From: Phocaeicola sp.
GTDB lineage: Bacteria > Bacteroidota > Bacteroidia > Bacteroidales > Bacteroidaceae
Assembly: GCA_020026175.1 (NCBI GenBank)
Contig: JAHHQV010000003.1
Location: 25,865-89,864 of the forward strand
Direction: 5' to 3'
Length of the DNA stretch: 64,000 bases
Part shown: piece by piece, positions 19,847 through 29,267 of the stretch
How positions within the stretch are numbered: the first letter of the stretch is position 1
Layout of the letters: each line of letters opens with the position of its first letter
The notes under the pieces: generated by a model
What the model was told of the DNA's origin: nothing
What the model saw: the letters and a program-made list of their open reading frames with translations, nothing else
Database searches by the model: none
Made by a program: the position numbers and the translations under genes

Positions 19847-21082
19847 ATGGAAGAAATTTTTACAAGATTATATGACATGACTGCGTTCAGTAATATAGTT
19901 GCTGATCCGCGGTTTCTTATAATGTATGCCATAGCTTTTGTACTTTTGTATCTTGGAATAAAGAAACAGTACGAACCATTGCTTCTTGTTCCTATTGCAT
20001 TCGGTGTGTTGTTGGCCAATTTCCCTGGAGGTGATATGGGTGTTATACAGGCCGATGAAAACGGTATGGTTATGGTGAATGGAGTGATGAAGAATATTTG
20101 GGAAATGCCTCTTCATGAAATAGCGCATGAATTGGGACTGATGAACTTCATCTATTATATGTTGATTAAGACAGGTTTCCTTCCTCCTATCATATTTATG
20201 GGTGTTGGAGCTTTGACTGACTTTGGTCCGATGCTGAGAAACCTTCGTCTTTCGATATTTGGAGCTGCTGCTCAGCTTGGTATATTTGCTGTGCTGCTTG
20301 TAGCTATATTGGTAGGATTTACTCCTCAAGAAGCAGCTTCATTGGGTATAATTGGTGGAGCAGATGGTCCTACGGCTATTTTTACAACAATAAAATTGGC
20401 TCCACATTTGTTGGGCCCTATAGCTATAGCTGCTTATTCTTATATGGCCCTGGTTCCTGTTATAATACCTTTGGTAGTCAGACTATGGTGTACAAAAAAA
20501 GAACTTTGTATAAATATGAAGGAGCAGGAAAAGAAATACCCTCCTATAATAGAAATAAAGAATATGAGAGTTCTGAAGATTCTTTTCCCTATAGCTGTAA
20601 CTACAATTGTAGCATTGTTCGTTCCAAGTGCAGTACCTTTGGTGGGTATGCTCATGTTTGGTAACCTTGTGAAGGAAATCGGAGCTAATACTTCTAGATT
20701 ATTTGATGCAGCGTCGAATAGTATAATGAATGCAGCTACTATATTCTTGGGTATTTCGGTAGGAGCAACAATGACTACAGATGCTTTCTTGAACTGGACT
20801 ACAATAGGTATTGTGGTTGGTGGATTCCTTGCTTTTGGATTGTCTATTTCTGGAGGTATATTCTTTGTCAAGATATACAATATGTTTACAAAGAAGAAAA
20901 TCAATCCGCTTATCGGAGCTACAGGTTTGAGTGCTGTTCCTATGGCTAGTCGTGTAGCCAATGAGATAGCGTTGAAATATGATCCTAAGAATCATGTCTT
21001 GCAATATTGTATGGCAAGTAATATTTCAGGTGTGATAGGCTCGGCAGTTGCAGCCGGAGTGCTTATCTCTTTCCTTGGATAA
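19847..21082 (+). CDS. oadB: sodium-pumping decarboxylase beta subunit
   Basis: A 411-residue polytopic membrane protein. Conserved GGADGPTAIF (about 165-174), the Asp-containing motif of the sodium channel in OadB/GcdB/MmdB, is present, as are ALTDFGP and GLSAVPMASRV. It starts 5 bp after the alpha subunit stop. A cytoplasmic loop of about 30 charged residues around 220-245 contains KKELCINMKEQEKKYPP. It carries out the sodium-coupled decarboxylation of carboxybiotin. Confidence 0.95.
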   Translation: MEEIFTRLYDMTAFSNIVADPRFLIMYAIAFVLLYLGIKKQYEPLLLVPIAFGVLLANFPGGDMGVIQADENGMVMVNGVMKNIWEMPLHEIAHELGLMNFIYYMLIKTGFLPPIIFMGVGALTDFGPMLRNLRLSIFGAAAQLGIFAVLLVAILVGFTPQEAASLGIIGGADGPTAIFTTIKLAPHLLGPIAIAAYSYMALVPVIIPLVVRLWCTKKELCINMKEQEKKYPPIIEIKNMRVLKILFPIAVTTIVALFVPSAVPLVGMLMFGNLVKEIGANTSRLFDAASNSIMNAATIFLGISVGATMTTDAFLNWTTIGIVVGGFLAFGLSISGGIFFVKIYNMFTKKKINPLIGATGLSAVPMASRVANEIALKYDPKNHVLQYCMASNISGVIGSAVAAGVLISFLG

Positions 21083-21104
21083 AAAAATATCTTGATCGAA
21101 ACAT

Positions 21105-21152
21105 AAAAACTCATGCAGAGAATGTCTTTGAACTTCTGTATGAGTTTTTTTT
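21105..21152 (+). terminator. terminator of the decarboxylase operon
   Basis: AAACTCATGCAGA pairs with TCTGTATGAGTTT (one G-U) and is followed by eight Ts. Confidence 0.85.
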
Positions 21153-21205
21153 GCTTTATTTTATAAAATAGACTATACTATGCAAAGTTTGTAAAATAAA
21201 TTGTC

Positions 21206-21213
21206 TATCTTTG
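21206..21213 (+). promoter_or_regulatory. -7 element of fabI
   Basis: TATCTTTG, 26 bp before the fabI ATG. A TTTG lies at 21188-21191, but the 14-bp spacing is too short, so the -33 box is uncertain. Confidence 0.5.
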
Positions 21214-21238
21214 TAACAAATTTATCAATTTTGAATAT

Positions 21239-22096
21239 ATGAGTTATAATTTGCTAAAAGGAAAAAGAGGAATTATTTTTGGAGCCTTGAACGAACAGTC
21301 TATTGCATGGAAAGTAGCAGAAAGAGCTGTTGAAGAAGGAGCAGTGATAACTTTGTCTAACACACCGGTAGCTGTGCGTATGGGTGAAGTTTCGGCATTG
21401 GCTGAAAAACTTAACTGCGAAGTAATTCCGGCAGATGCAACAAGTGTAGAAGACTTGGAAAACGTATTTAAGCGTTCAATGGAGGTATTGGGAGGTAAGA
21501 TTGATTTTGTTCTTCACTCTATCGGTATGTCTCCTAATGTACGAAAGAAACGTACTTATGATAATCTTGATTATGACATGTTGGACAAGACATTGGATAT
21601 ATCAGCTCTTTCTTTCCATAAGATGATTCAGAGCGCAAAAAAACTGGATGCTATTAGTGAATATGGTTCTGTTCTTGCTCTGAGTTATGTAGCTGCTCAG
21701 CGTACATTCTATGGATACAATGACATGGCTGATGCCAAAGCTCTTCTTGAATCTATAGCTCGCAGCTTCGGATATATATATGGACGTGAACATCATGTAC
21801 GTATCAACACAATTTCACAGTCGCCTACTATGACAACAGCAGGTTCAGGAGTGAAAGGAATGGATAAGTTATTTGATTTTGCAAATCGTATGTCTCCTCT
21901 TGGTAATGCTTCTGCAGATGAATGTGCAGACTATTGTATAGTAATGTTCTCTGATTTGACAAAGAAAGTTACAATGCAGAATTTGTTCCACGATGGTGGA
22001 TTTTCTAGTGTAGGTATGAGTCTACGTGCTATGGCAACTTACGAAAAGGGTCTTGACGAATACAAAGATGAAAATGGAAATGTTATCTACGGATAA
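21239..22096 (+). CDS. fabI: enoyl-[acyl-carrier-protein] reductase
   Basis: A 285-residue short-chain dehydrogenase of the FabI type. Cofactor-binding region: IIFGALNEQSIAWKVAERA (about 11-29). The catalytic FabI-type Tyr-x6-Lys motif is YNDMADAK, in the stretch AQRTFYGYNDMADAKALLES. It catalyses the last reduction of the fatty acid elongation cycle. The gldB-like gene follows after 15 bp and may share its transcript. Confidence 0.95.
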   Translation: MSYNLLKGKRGIIFGALNEQSIAWKVAERAVEEGAVITLSNTPVAVRMGEVSALAEKLNCEVIPADATSVEDLENVFKRSMEVLGGKIDFVLHSIGMSPNVRKKRTYDNLDYDMLDKTLDISALSFHKMIQSAKKLDAISEYGSVLALSYVAAQRTFYGYNDMADAKALLESIARSFGYIYGREHHVRINTISQSPTMTTAGSGVKGMDKLFDFANRMSPLGNASADECADYCIVMFSDLTKKVTMQNLFHDGGFSSVGMSLRAMATYEKGLDEYKDENGNVIYG

Positions 22097-22111
22097 TTTC
22101 AATAGAATTAA

Positions 22112-23110
22112 ATGAGAAACTTTTTAATAATAATATTAAGCTTTTTAGTCCTTCCTGCATGTCGTGATGACAGGCAGAAGGACTTTTTTTTATCTGATGG
22201 AAGTATAAAAATAAGACGATACGACAGATTGCAGTTCGAAGCTTCTGTATTGAACAGTGTGTCGGCAATGCAGAAAATGAATATGGATTTTCCTAATGCT
22301 ACTAAAATACTTATAGAAGATGTATTGGTCTTAGGTACTGTAGAAGGGGAGAACATAAATGATAGGCTTTGTAAATACTATTCCGATAGTTCTCTTGTAA
22401 ATCTGATGATTGATGTAGAAGAGAAATATAAGGACCTGAGTTTTTATGAAGAAAAACTTACGGATGTATTCAAGAAGTTAAAAAAAGAGATACCTTCTTT
22501 TGTTGTCCCTGTTGTGTATTCTCAGATTTCAGCTTTGAATCAGTCTGTTATAGTAGCTGACAGTCTGTTGGGTATCAGCCTAGATAAATATATGGGTGAG
22601 GATTATTTTATGTATAAAAAATACTATTATGGATATCAGAGAAAATCCATGACTTCAGAAAGAATACTTCCTGATTGTATATCATTCTATTTGTCGAGTC
22701 TGTATCCATTTGCGTGGGAAGATAATTATAGAACTTTGTTTGATGTAATGATGTATAAGGCAAAAATTGCATGGATTACGGAGAAAGTTCTTGATGTAAA
22801 AAAACTTGGCTCGTGTGCATTGGGATATACAAAAAAAGAGTTGGACTGGTGTAAGGAAAATAAGAAACAGATATTGTCAAACTTAGAAAAATCCGGACAT
22901 CTTGATAGCACTGACCCTATGATTATACGTTCGTATGTTCTTCCTTTGCCTAATTATATATTGAAAGATTCAGCTCCTTTTATGGTTGGGGTTTGGATTG
23001 GCATGCAATATATAGATGAATACATGTCCGAAAACTCTGATGTTACAATTGAACAATTGCTTTTAAAGACAGATTACCATAAAATGCTTAAAGGTATAAA
23101 AATAGACTGA
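22112..23110 (+). CDS. GldB-like lipoprotein
   Basis: A 332-residue protein with a short lipoprotein signal (LVLPAC, Cys 17). The body resembles the gliding motility lipoprotein GldB family: RYDRLQFE near 30, DSLLGISLDKYMGEDYFMYKKYY in the middle and QRKSMTSERILPDC. GldB is essential for gliding and type IX secretion in Flavobacterium, but homologues are kept in non-gliding gut Bacteroidales, where the role is unclear. It lies directly downstream of fabI. Confidence 0.72.
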   Translation: MRNFLIIILSFLVLPACRDDRQKDFFLSDGSIKIRRYDRLQFEASVLNSVSAMQKMNMDFPNATKILIEDVLVLGTVEGENINDRLCKYYSDSSLVNLMIDVEEKYKDLSFYEEKLTDVFKKLKKEIPSFVVPVVYSQISALNQSVIVADSLLGISLDKYMGEDYFMYKKYYYGYQRKSMTSERILPDCISFYLSSLYPFAWEDNYRTLFDVMMYKAKIAWITEKVLDVKKLGSCALGYTKKELDWCKENKKQILSNLEKSGHLDSTDPMIIRSYVLPLPNYILKDSAPFMVGVWIGMQYIDEYMSENSDVTIEQLLLKTDYHKMLKGIKID

Positions 23111-23180
23111 CAGATTTTATATCCTATTTGCCTGCATATGCGATTAATCTGTAAATTGAACTAAAAACTGACTATTCATT

Positions 23181-23885
23181 ATGGAAATTGCTCTATATCT
23201 TTTGCCGGTTACTCTAGGCGATACATCAACAGAAAAGGTGATTCCGGCTTATAATCGTGAAATAATAATTTGTATTAAACATTTTATAGTTGAGGATGTA
23301 CGTTCTGCAAGAAGATTTCTAAAGAAAATAGAACCTTCTATAGTTATTGATGAACTTACTTTTTATCCTTTAAACAAACATACATCACCTGAAGACATTT
23401 CGGGTTATTTAAAACCTCTTGCCGAAGGAAACTCAATAGGAGTTATATCTGAAGCAGGGTGTCCTGTTGTAGCCGATCCAGGAGCAGATGTTGTGGCTAT
23501 TGCTCAGCGTAAGAATATGAAGGTTGTTCCTTTGGTAGGTCCTTCATCCATAATATTGTCTGTAATGGCCTCTGGATTCAATGGACAGAGTTTTGCCTTT
23601 CATGGTTATCTTCCTATTGAACCAGGAGAAAGAATTAATCGTCTTAAAGAACTGGAGCAGAGAGTATATAACGAACATCAGACCCAACTATTTATAGAGA
23701 CTCCATATAGGAATAACAAGATGATGGAAGATATACTTAAGGCTTGCCGTCCGCAGACTAAACTTTGTATTGCAGCCAATATTACTTGTGATGGTGAGTA
23801 TATAAAGACAAAGAGTCTGAAAGAATGGAAAGGTAAACTACCTGATCTTACAAAAATCCCTTGTATATTTCTTATTTACAAGTAG
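23181..23885 (+). CDS. RsmI-like SAM-dependent methyltransferase (tetrapyrrole methylase fold)
   Basis: A 234-residue protein. Motifs of the tetrapyrrole/RsmI methylase fold are present: ISEAGCPVVADPGADVVA (about 91-108) and PLVGPSSIILSVMASGFNG (about 118-136). RsmI 2'-O-methylates C1402 of 16S rRNA, but this protein is shorter than E. coli RsmI and lacks its C-terminal domain, so function is tentative. It overlaps the convergent gene by 14 bp. Confidence 0.82.
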   Translation: MEIALYLLPVTLGDTSTEKVIPAYNREIIICIKHFIVEDVRSARRFLKKIEPSIVIDELTFYPLNKHTSPEDISGYLKPLAEGNSIGVISEAGCPVVADPGADVVAIAQRKNMKVVPLVGPSSIILSVMASGFNGQSFAFHGYLPIEPGERINRLKELEQRVYNEHQTQLFIETPYRNNKMMEDILKACRPQTKLCIAANITCDGEYIKTKSLKEWKGKLPDLTKIPCIFLIYK

Positions 23886-24849
23886 AATAAAAGTCTTTCC
23901 ATCTATCTGCTGCATTTTTAAGTGAAATATATTCTTTTACAAGATTATTACTATAAAGTTCCGGATGTTTTTCTATCTCTTCTATTGGACAGAAACTTCC
24001 GGATTTGTTTTTTACATCCGATTCATTTTTTAATGGAAGCACATAAAGATTAAAGTCCATTTTGCATCCACATCCATAATCTTTTGAATATCGCATTATT
24101 AATCTTGGTTTTTCTTTAGTCTTTACCAGTTTTTTTATACTTCCAATTAAGGATAAACTATCTAAGTCTACATTCTTGGTTGCTTGCGAAATCTTCTGAT
24201 ATGGCAGATCAAGAATAGATTTTTTGTTTTTAGTGAGGAATATTTTCCCATTGCATACCAATGCAATTCTGTCTATGCTATTGGGAGAGTCAATTTTTGC
24301 TGCAATTCTTATTCCAGTTACATTTATTATAAAGCATGTTATGTATATAGAAACAGGAATTACATTGAATATTATAAAACTGTTTTTGTATATCCAGTTT
24401 GAATCAAAAAATCCAATAAGGTAAATTACTAGTAGATGAATACTAGACAAGGCAAGTATAATAGTCGTTTCCAATTGATATGACTTGCAATTTTTGAATC
24501 CAAGCCTCTTTACAATATAATTGTATATTTCGGGTGCAGTATTGTAGAGAAATGCAAATACCAGCAATGAAAACTCTAATGTAGGAGTAATGGTATTTAC
24601 CGGGACATATTTATAACCCCAAAAAAATCTAAGAAAAAAACACAGACCAATGCCTAAAGTTCCTAGAAGAAGAAAGAAATTCAAATCTTTCATCTTCCTT
24701 ATATTGTATATCATCATAACTACACTTAAAGTAAATCCTATTCCAAGCATTTGTGTATTTGGGAAAAAGTGAAGTCCTATAAGTGTAATTATAATAGGAA
24801 TTAATCCTATTGAAACAATTTGGTTTTTATACTTTAGAATTAGTCTCAT
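23872..24849 (-). CDS. polytopic membrane protein with a cytoplasmic C-terminal domain
   Basis: Not recognised as a named family. About 325 residues: six to seven hydrophobic helices over the first 185 residues, then a soluble domain of about 140. The soluble part opens with RIALVCNGKIFLTKNKK, which recalls the first strands of a Nudix domain, but no Nudix box (GX5EX7REUXEEXGU) is present; it later holds a cysteine-rich YGCGCKMDF. The ATG at 24849 is preferred over an upstream in-frame TTG at 24876, because the TTG lies inside a -7 promoter element. The 3' end overlaps the convergent methyltransferase gene by 14 bp. Confidence 0.65.
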   Translation of the reverse strand: MRLILKYKNQIVSIGLIPIIITLIGLHFFPNTQMLGIGFTLSVVMMIYNIRKMKDLNFFLLLGTLGIGLCFFLRFFWGYKYVPVNTITPTLEFSLLVFAFLYNTAPEIYNYIVKRLGFKNCKSYQLETTIILALSSIHLLVIYLIGFFDSNWIYKNSFIIFNVIPVSIYITCFIINVTGIRIAAKIDSPNSIDRIALVCNGKIFLTKNKKSILDLPYQKISQATKNVDLDSLSLIGSIKKLVKTKEKPRLIMRYSKDYGCGCKMDFNLYVLPLKNESDVKNKSGSFCPIEEIEKHPELYSNNLVKEYISLKNAADRWKDFYSTCK

Positions 24850-24873
24850 TGTTGTTGCATTTATATTTATCAA

Positions 24874-24881
24874 CAAAGATA
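24874..24881 (-). promoter_or_regulatory. -7 element of the membrane-protein gene
   Basis: TATCTTTG on the minus strand, 24 bp before the ATG at 24849; it decides the start codon. No -33 TTTG at the usual distance. Confidence 0.45.
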
Positions 24882-24897
24882 TAAATGCTATTGTTCA

Positions 24898-25746
24898 CTA
24901 TCGTATGATATGTTTTTCTGCATGATATGAAGAACGTACAAGAGGACCGCTCTCTACTTTTAGGAATCCTTTTTTTTCTCCAGTTTTTCTATACATATCA
25001 AATTGTTCTGGAGTGACGTATTCTGCTACAGGATAATGTTTGTGGGAAGGCTGCAAATACTGTCCTATGGTAAGAATTTTACATCCGGCATTGACAATAT
25101 CGTCCATTGTTTCTTCTACTTCTTCTATAGTCTCTCCAAGACCTACCATTATTCCTGATTTGGCTGTTATTCCGCTTTCAGCTATAATCCTTATAACCTC
25201 CAGACTTGTATCATATTTTGCTACACTTCTTACAATAGGGCTTATTCTTCTTACTGTTTCCATGTTGTGTGATAAAATGTCAGGTTTTGTATCTATAACC
25301 ATTTTTATTAATTCCTTTTTACCTTGAAAATCGGGAATAAGAGCCTCTATTGTTGTATCAGGATTTATCTCTTTTATCTTGCTTATTGTAGAAACCCAAT
25401 GTGATGCTCCTAAATCATCCAAATCATCTCTGTCAACGGATGTTATCACTGCATGGTTAAGATTCATAAGTCTTATTGATTTTGCCACATTCTCTGGTTC
25501 TTCATTATCTAGTGGCAGAGGTTTTCCTGTACATGTATTACAAAATTTACATGAGCGGGTGCATATGGCACCGCCTATCATAAAAGTGGCGGTACCTTTG
25601 CCCCAACATTCACCCATATTAGGACATCGTCCGCTACTGCATATGGTATGCAGTTTATGGGTATCAACTATTTTTTTTGTTTCAGCATATCTTGCATTTG
25701 CACCAATGCTTATCTTTAACCATTCAGGCTTTTTAATGTGTTCCAT
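24898..25746 (-). CDS. lipA: lipoyl synthase
   Basis: A 282-residue radical-SAM enzyme with both [4Fe-4S] sites: the auxiliary-cluster motif C-x4-C-x5-C in CSSGRCPNMGEC (about 36-47) and the radical SAM motif CTRSCKFC (about 62-69). The RSSYHAE near the C-terminus supplies the conserved Ser ligand. It inserts two sulfurs into octanoyl groups of 2-oxoacid dehydrogenases and GcvH. It starts 22 bp after the dipeptidyl peptidase stop, so the two are probably cotranscribed. Confidence 0.97.
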   Translation of the reverse strand: MEHIKKPEWLKISIGANARYAETKKIVDTHKLHTICSSGRCPNMGECWGKGTATFMIGGAICTRSCKFCNTCTGKPLPLDNEEPENVAKSIRLMNLNHAVITSVDRDDLDDLGASHWVSTISKIKEINPDTTIEALIPDFQGKKELIKMVIDTKPDILSHNMETVRRISPIVRSVAKYDTSLEVIRIIAESGITAKSGIMVGLGETIEEVEETMDDIVNAGCKILTIGQYLQPSHKHYPVAEYVTPEQFDMYRKTGEKKGFLKVESGPLVRSSYHAEKHIIR

Positions 25747-25768
25747 AGTATCAGTTCTTTTATTGGTA

Positions 25769-27970
25769 TTACAGATTGTTTATGAAAAATTCACTTACAC
25801 GTGTCATAAGATGATTGCGTGTATTTCCTCCGAATATGCTATGATTCCGATTAGTGTAAATTTGCATATCAAATTGTATACCAGCCTGTACAAGTGCCTC
25901 TGAAAATTCTGCACAATTTTGATAATGAACATTGTCGTCTGCAGTTCCATGTATCAGCAGAAGATTTCCCTTTAGACTTGCTGCACGTTCTATAGCAGAA
26001 CCAGCGTTATATCCTTCTGCATTCTCTTTTGGAGTACGCATAAATCTTTCTGTATATACAGTGTCATAATATTTCCAGCATGAAGGTGCAGCTATTGCTA
26101 CCCCTGCCTTGAAAGCGCCTGTTCCGTCACTCATAGACATCAGAGTGGTATATCCTCCGAAACTCCATCCCCATATTCCGATTCTTTTCCCATCGACGTA
26201 AGGAAGAGTTCCAAGATAACGAGCAGTTTCTATCTGATCCTGTGACTCTTTTACTCCAAGATACATATATGTACATTTTTCAAATTCAGCTCCTCTTCCA
26301 CCGGTTCCTCGTCCGTCTACACAAACCATAATATATCCCTTATCACACATATATGATTCGAACATACCTGCATCTCCAAAACTTCCTATACCCCACTTGT
26401 CGATAACTTGTTGTGAACCTGGTCCGCTATATTGATGCATTATTACCGGGTATTTCTTATTTGCATCAAAGTTCGCAGGCTTCATAATCCATCCATTAAG
26501 TTCTATTCCTTGGCTTGTCTTGAATGTGAAGAATTCTTTGGAAGGCATATTCAGATTTTTCACCTTTTCTTTCAGTTCTTCATTGTCCAACAAGGTAACC
26601 ATTTCTTTACCATTATTATTGTTTAGGGTAATAAGTGTAGGTGTTGATACATTTGAGAATGTATTGATATAGTAATTCAGATTAGTGCTGAATATGGCAT
26701 TGTTGGTGCCTGTACGTGTTGAAAGTTTTGTTACTTCACCTTTCTTGTTTACTTTGAATACAGCTGTACGTAGAGGACTTTTGTCGTAACCAATGTAATA
26801 GAAATCACCGTTTTTTTGGTTCCATCCTAAAAACTCTTTAACTTCAAACTTACCTTTAGTTATCTGTTTCACTATATTGCCTCCTATAGTATATAGGTAC
26901 AGATGGTTGTATCCGTCTTTTTCACTCATCATTACCATATGCTCAGGATAAAAGCATATATCAGAGTAAGCAGGCTCTTTGATATACTTTTCGTCTTCAT
27001 CTCTTACGGTAAGTTTACAGACACCGCTACGAGGATTTGCCATATAAAGGTCCATTCTGTTCTGATGGCGGTTTAATGTCATTATTGCAAGTTTCTCAGG
27101 GTCGGATGTAAACTTTATACGTGGAATATATCCATCTTCATCAAGTGGAAGGTCAATTTCTCTCGTTACATGACTCTTAATATCGTAGCTGTGTACCGTT
27201 ACTTTAGAGTTTGACTCTCCAGCCTTTGGATATTTATATTCGTATGCTCCTGTATAATATTCGTATTCATTTTTTTGTGGTGCCATTCCCTTGTACCATG
27301 GAAAGGAGAATTGTTTTACTTTACTTTCGTCAAACTTTATGTATGCAATCATCTTGCTGTCGGCACTAAAATCAAAAGCGCGGTTGAAAGCAAATTCTTC
27401 TTCATAAACCCAATCAGGAATACCATTCAGAACCTTGTTGAATTCTCCATCTTTTGTAACTTGTGATTCGCTGTTTCCGAAAAGAAGTTTTACAAGAAAA
27501 ATATTGTTGTTTCTTACAAATGCAATTTGATAGCCATCAGGTGAGAATAAAGGAGCTTGCTGAGGGCCATTGTTTGAAAGTGGCTCAATTTTATTATTCT
27601 TTACATTATAAATGTAGTATACTGCTGTGAATGAACGTCGGTATATAGGTTTTGTTTCAGTCTGTATGAGAATCAGACGCTCGTCAGGTGACATTATATA
27701 ATTATCGAATGATTTCAGTTTACAGTCTCTGGCAGTTGTTACATCAAATATAGTACCAACTTCTTTTCCAGTCTTGAATGAGTACTTTACTATTCTTTTT
27801 TTGTCAGGACTGATTTGAGTGTAATGCTCGCCGTCCAGCATAGGTCTCAAACCATAGATGTTTTGTGCACGATATGTACCTTGTGCTACATCTTTGATAT
27901 TTACTTTTTCAGCTTGTGTATCAAATGTGATACTTATAAGCAATAACAGAAGAGTGAAAAATTTTTTCAT
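25769..27970 (-). CDS. DPP-IV-like prolyl peptidase, family S9B
   Basis: A 733-residue protein with a signal peptide (ends near TQAEK). Residues about 40-480 are the eight-bladed propeller, including the EEEFAFNRAF stretch with the paired Glu that binds the substrate N-terminus. The C-terminal alpha/beta-hydrolase has the nucleophile in GWSFGGY (about 605), Asp in GTADDNVHYQN and His in NRNHSIFGG. It removes X-Pro or X-Ala dipeptides in the periplasm. A TonB-domain gene lies 42 bp upstream and lipA 22 bp downstream. Confidence 0.94.
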   Translation of the reverse strand: MKKFFTLLLLLISITFDTQAEKVNIKDVAQGTYRAQNIYGLRPMLDGEHYTQISPDKKRIVKYSFKTGKEVGTIFDVTTARDCKLKSFDNYIMSPDERLILIQTETKPIYRRSFTAVYYIYNVKNNKIEPLSNNGPQQAPLFSPDGYQIAFVRNNNIFLVKLLFGNSESQVTKDGEFNKVLNGIPDWVYEEEFAFNRAFDFSADSKMIAYIKFDESKVKQFSFPWYKGMAPQKNEYEYYTGAYEYKYPKAGESNSKVTVHSYDIKSHVTREIDLPLDEDGYIPRIKFTSDPEKLAIMTLNRHQNRMDLYMANPRSGVCKLTVRDEDEKYIKEPAYSDICFYPEHMVMMSEKDGYNHLYLYTIGGNIVKQITKGKFEVKEFLGWNQKNGDFYYIGYDKSPLRTAVFKVNKKGEVTKLSTRTGTNNAIFSTNLNYYINTFSNVSTPTLITLNNNNGKEMVTLLDNEELKEKVKNLNMPSKEFFTFKTSQGIELNGWIMKPANFDANKKYPVIMHQYSGPGSQQVIDKWGIGSFGDAGMFESYMCDKGYIMVCVDGRGTGGRGAEFEKCTYMYLGVKESQDQIETARYLGTLPYVDGKRIGIWGWSFGGYTTLMSMSDGTGAFKAGVAIAAPSCWKYYDTVYTERFMRTPKENAEGYNAGSAIERAASLKGNLLLIHGTADDNVHYQNCAEFSEALVQAGIQFDMQIYTNRNHSIFGGNTRNHLMTRVSEFFINNL

Positions 27971-28012
27971 TATATTCCAAGTTTTCAGGTTATAATTGTT
28001 TGTTATCTTTGT

Positions 28013-29254
28013 TTATATTATCTTTTCCTGTTTTGTTTTATCTTTTATTCCAAATAGCCATCTGAAGAACCTTACAAAAGCATTTTGCTTTTTAATCTTT
28101 ATACTTTCATTGACTTTTGATACAACAAGAGAGTCGTTAGAGATAGAATCATGTTTTGATATTACGATACAGTCTTTGGTGATACTGTCTGATAGTAGGC
28201 TATCTTTCATGATATTGTCTGTGATTATATTGTCACGTAAAGGATCGGTATCTGTTACCAGACTGTCTATATTTGTTTTTATATTTTCTCCAATAATAGA
28301 GTCTCTGTTTGCAATAATATTTTTGGGATTTGTAATCTTGAAAGATATAGGTATGTAGCATTTGGCTCTTACAATAATACCATGATCAGATCCTGGTGTC
28401 CATCTAGGCATATTCTTGATGAGTTCAACCGCTACAGTATCTAATGTTGGTTCAAGGCTTCTGACAACCTTTGGACTGGTAATATCTCCATTCTTTTCTA
28501 CTATAAACTGCATTACTACTACACCTTCTATAGAGTCTCTTCTGGCTTTTTCCGGATATTTCAAATTTCTATCAATATAATGTTTGAAATATTTCATACC
28601 ACCAGGATATTGAGGCCTTTTTTCCATACTTGAATAGATTTTGTTGTCGCTCTTATATCGCATTTTTATATTGTAGACCTCATCTTGGTTTGAAAGGAAT
28701 GGAGTTGCATTTAGTGACATGTTTTCCATACCATCTGCTCTGATGATAATATGATGATTATAATCTGCTTCAATGGAAAACAACCCTATATTATCGGTTA
28801 GGGTAAATCTACCTGTACCTTGTATGCTTACAATAGCACCTTCTATGGGATTTTCATTTTCATCAGTTACGATACCTTCTATATTGAATGTGTTATTGTC
28901 TTTTTTAAACTCCAGTAGATTTTCTTTTGTGTCTATGGTAAAAAACAGATTATTTGAAATCTCCTCAAGAGTAAAAGTCTTTACAGGCTTATTTTTGTTG
29001 GAATTGAGATAGATTTCTGCTTTGCGTTTATAGCTTTTAGGAACTTCATAATTGAATTTAATAATTCCGCATGAGTCTGGTTTATATGTTTCATTGGTTC
29101 CGTATATCTTAATGAATGTTTCTGTCTGTGGTTCTCCTACGGAATTTTTTATTTCTATTTTGAAATTAGTCTTATTTTTTTGTGCAGAAATAGTCTGCAT
29201 CAAAAAAAAGTGCAGTAAAAAAGTGAGTATTATTATTTTATATATTGATTTCAT
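28013..29254 (-). CDS. secreted protein with carboxypeptidase-regulatory-like and TonB C-terminal domains
   Basis: A 413-residue protein. A signal peptide ends at about residue 24 (ISAQ). Residues about 120-205 resemble a carboxypeptidase-D regulatory-like domain (IEGIVTDENENPIEGAIVSIQGTG). Residues about 215-310 are a TonB C-terminal domain (YPEKARRDSIEGVVVMQFIVEKNGDI, MPRWTPG). A tail of about 100 residues follows, rich in DS/DN and SI/SL repeats and ending in an aromatic-basic segment (FVRFFRWLFG). A normal TonB has an uncleaved N-terminal anchor; here the end looks cleavable, so energy transduction is doubtful. Probably an envelope scaffold or adaptor. Confidence 0.8.
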   Translation of the reverse strand: MKSIYKIIILTFLLHFFLMQTISAQKNKTNFKIEIKNSVGEPQTETFIKIYGTNETYKPDSCGIIKFNYEVPKSYKRKAEIYLNSNKNKPVKTFTLEEISNNLFFTIDTKENLLEFKKDNNTFNIEGIVTDENENPIEGAIVSIQGTGRFTLTDNIGLFSIEADYNHHIIIRADGMENMSLNATPFLSNQDEVYNIKMRYKSDNKIYSSMEKRPQYPGGMKYFKHYIDRNLKYPEKARRDSIEGVVVMQFIVEKNGDITSPKVVRSLEPTLDTVAVELIKNMPRWTPGSDHGIIVRAKCYIPISFKITNPKNIIANRDSIIGENIKTNIDSLVTDTDPLRDNIITDNIMKDSLLSDSITKDCIVISKHDSISNDSLVVSKVNESIKIKKQNAFVRFFRWLFGIKDKTKQEKII

Positions 29255-29267
29255 GTAAAATTAAAAA

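Noticed and set aside
28005..28012. TATCTTTG on the plus strand as a promoter
   Set aside because: No plus-strand gene follows; it is chance sequence between two minus-strand genes.
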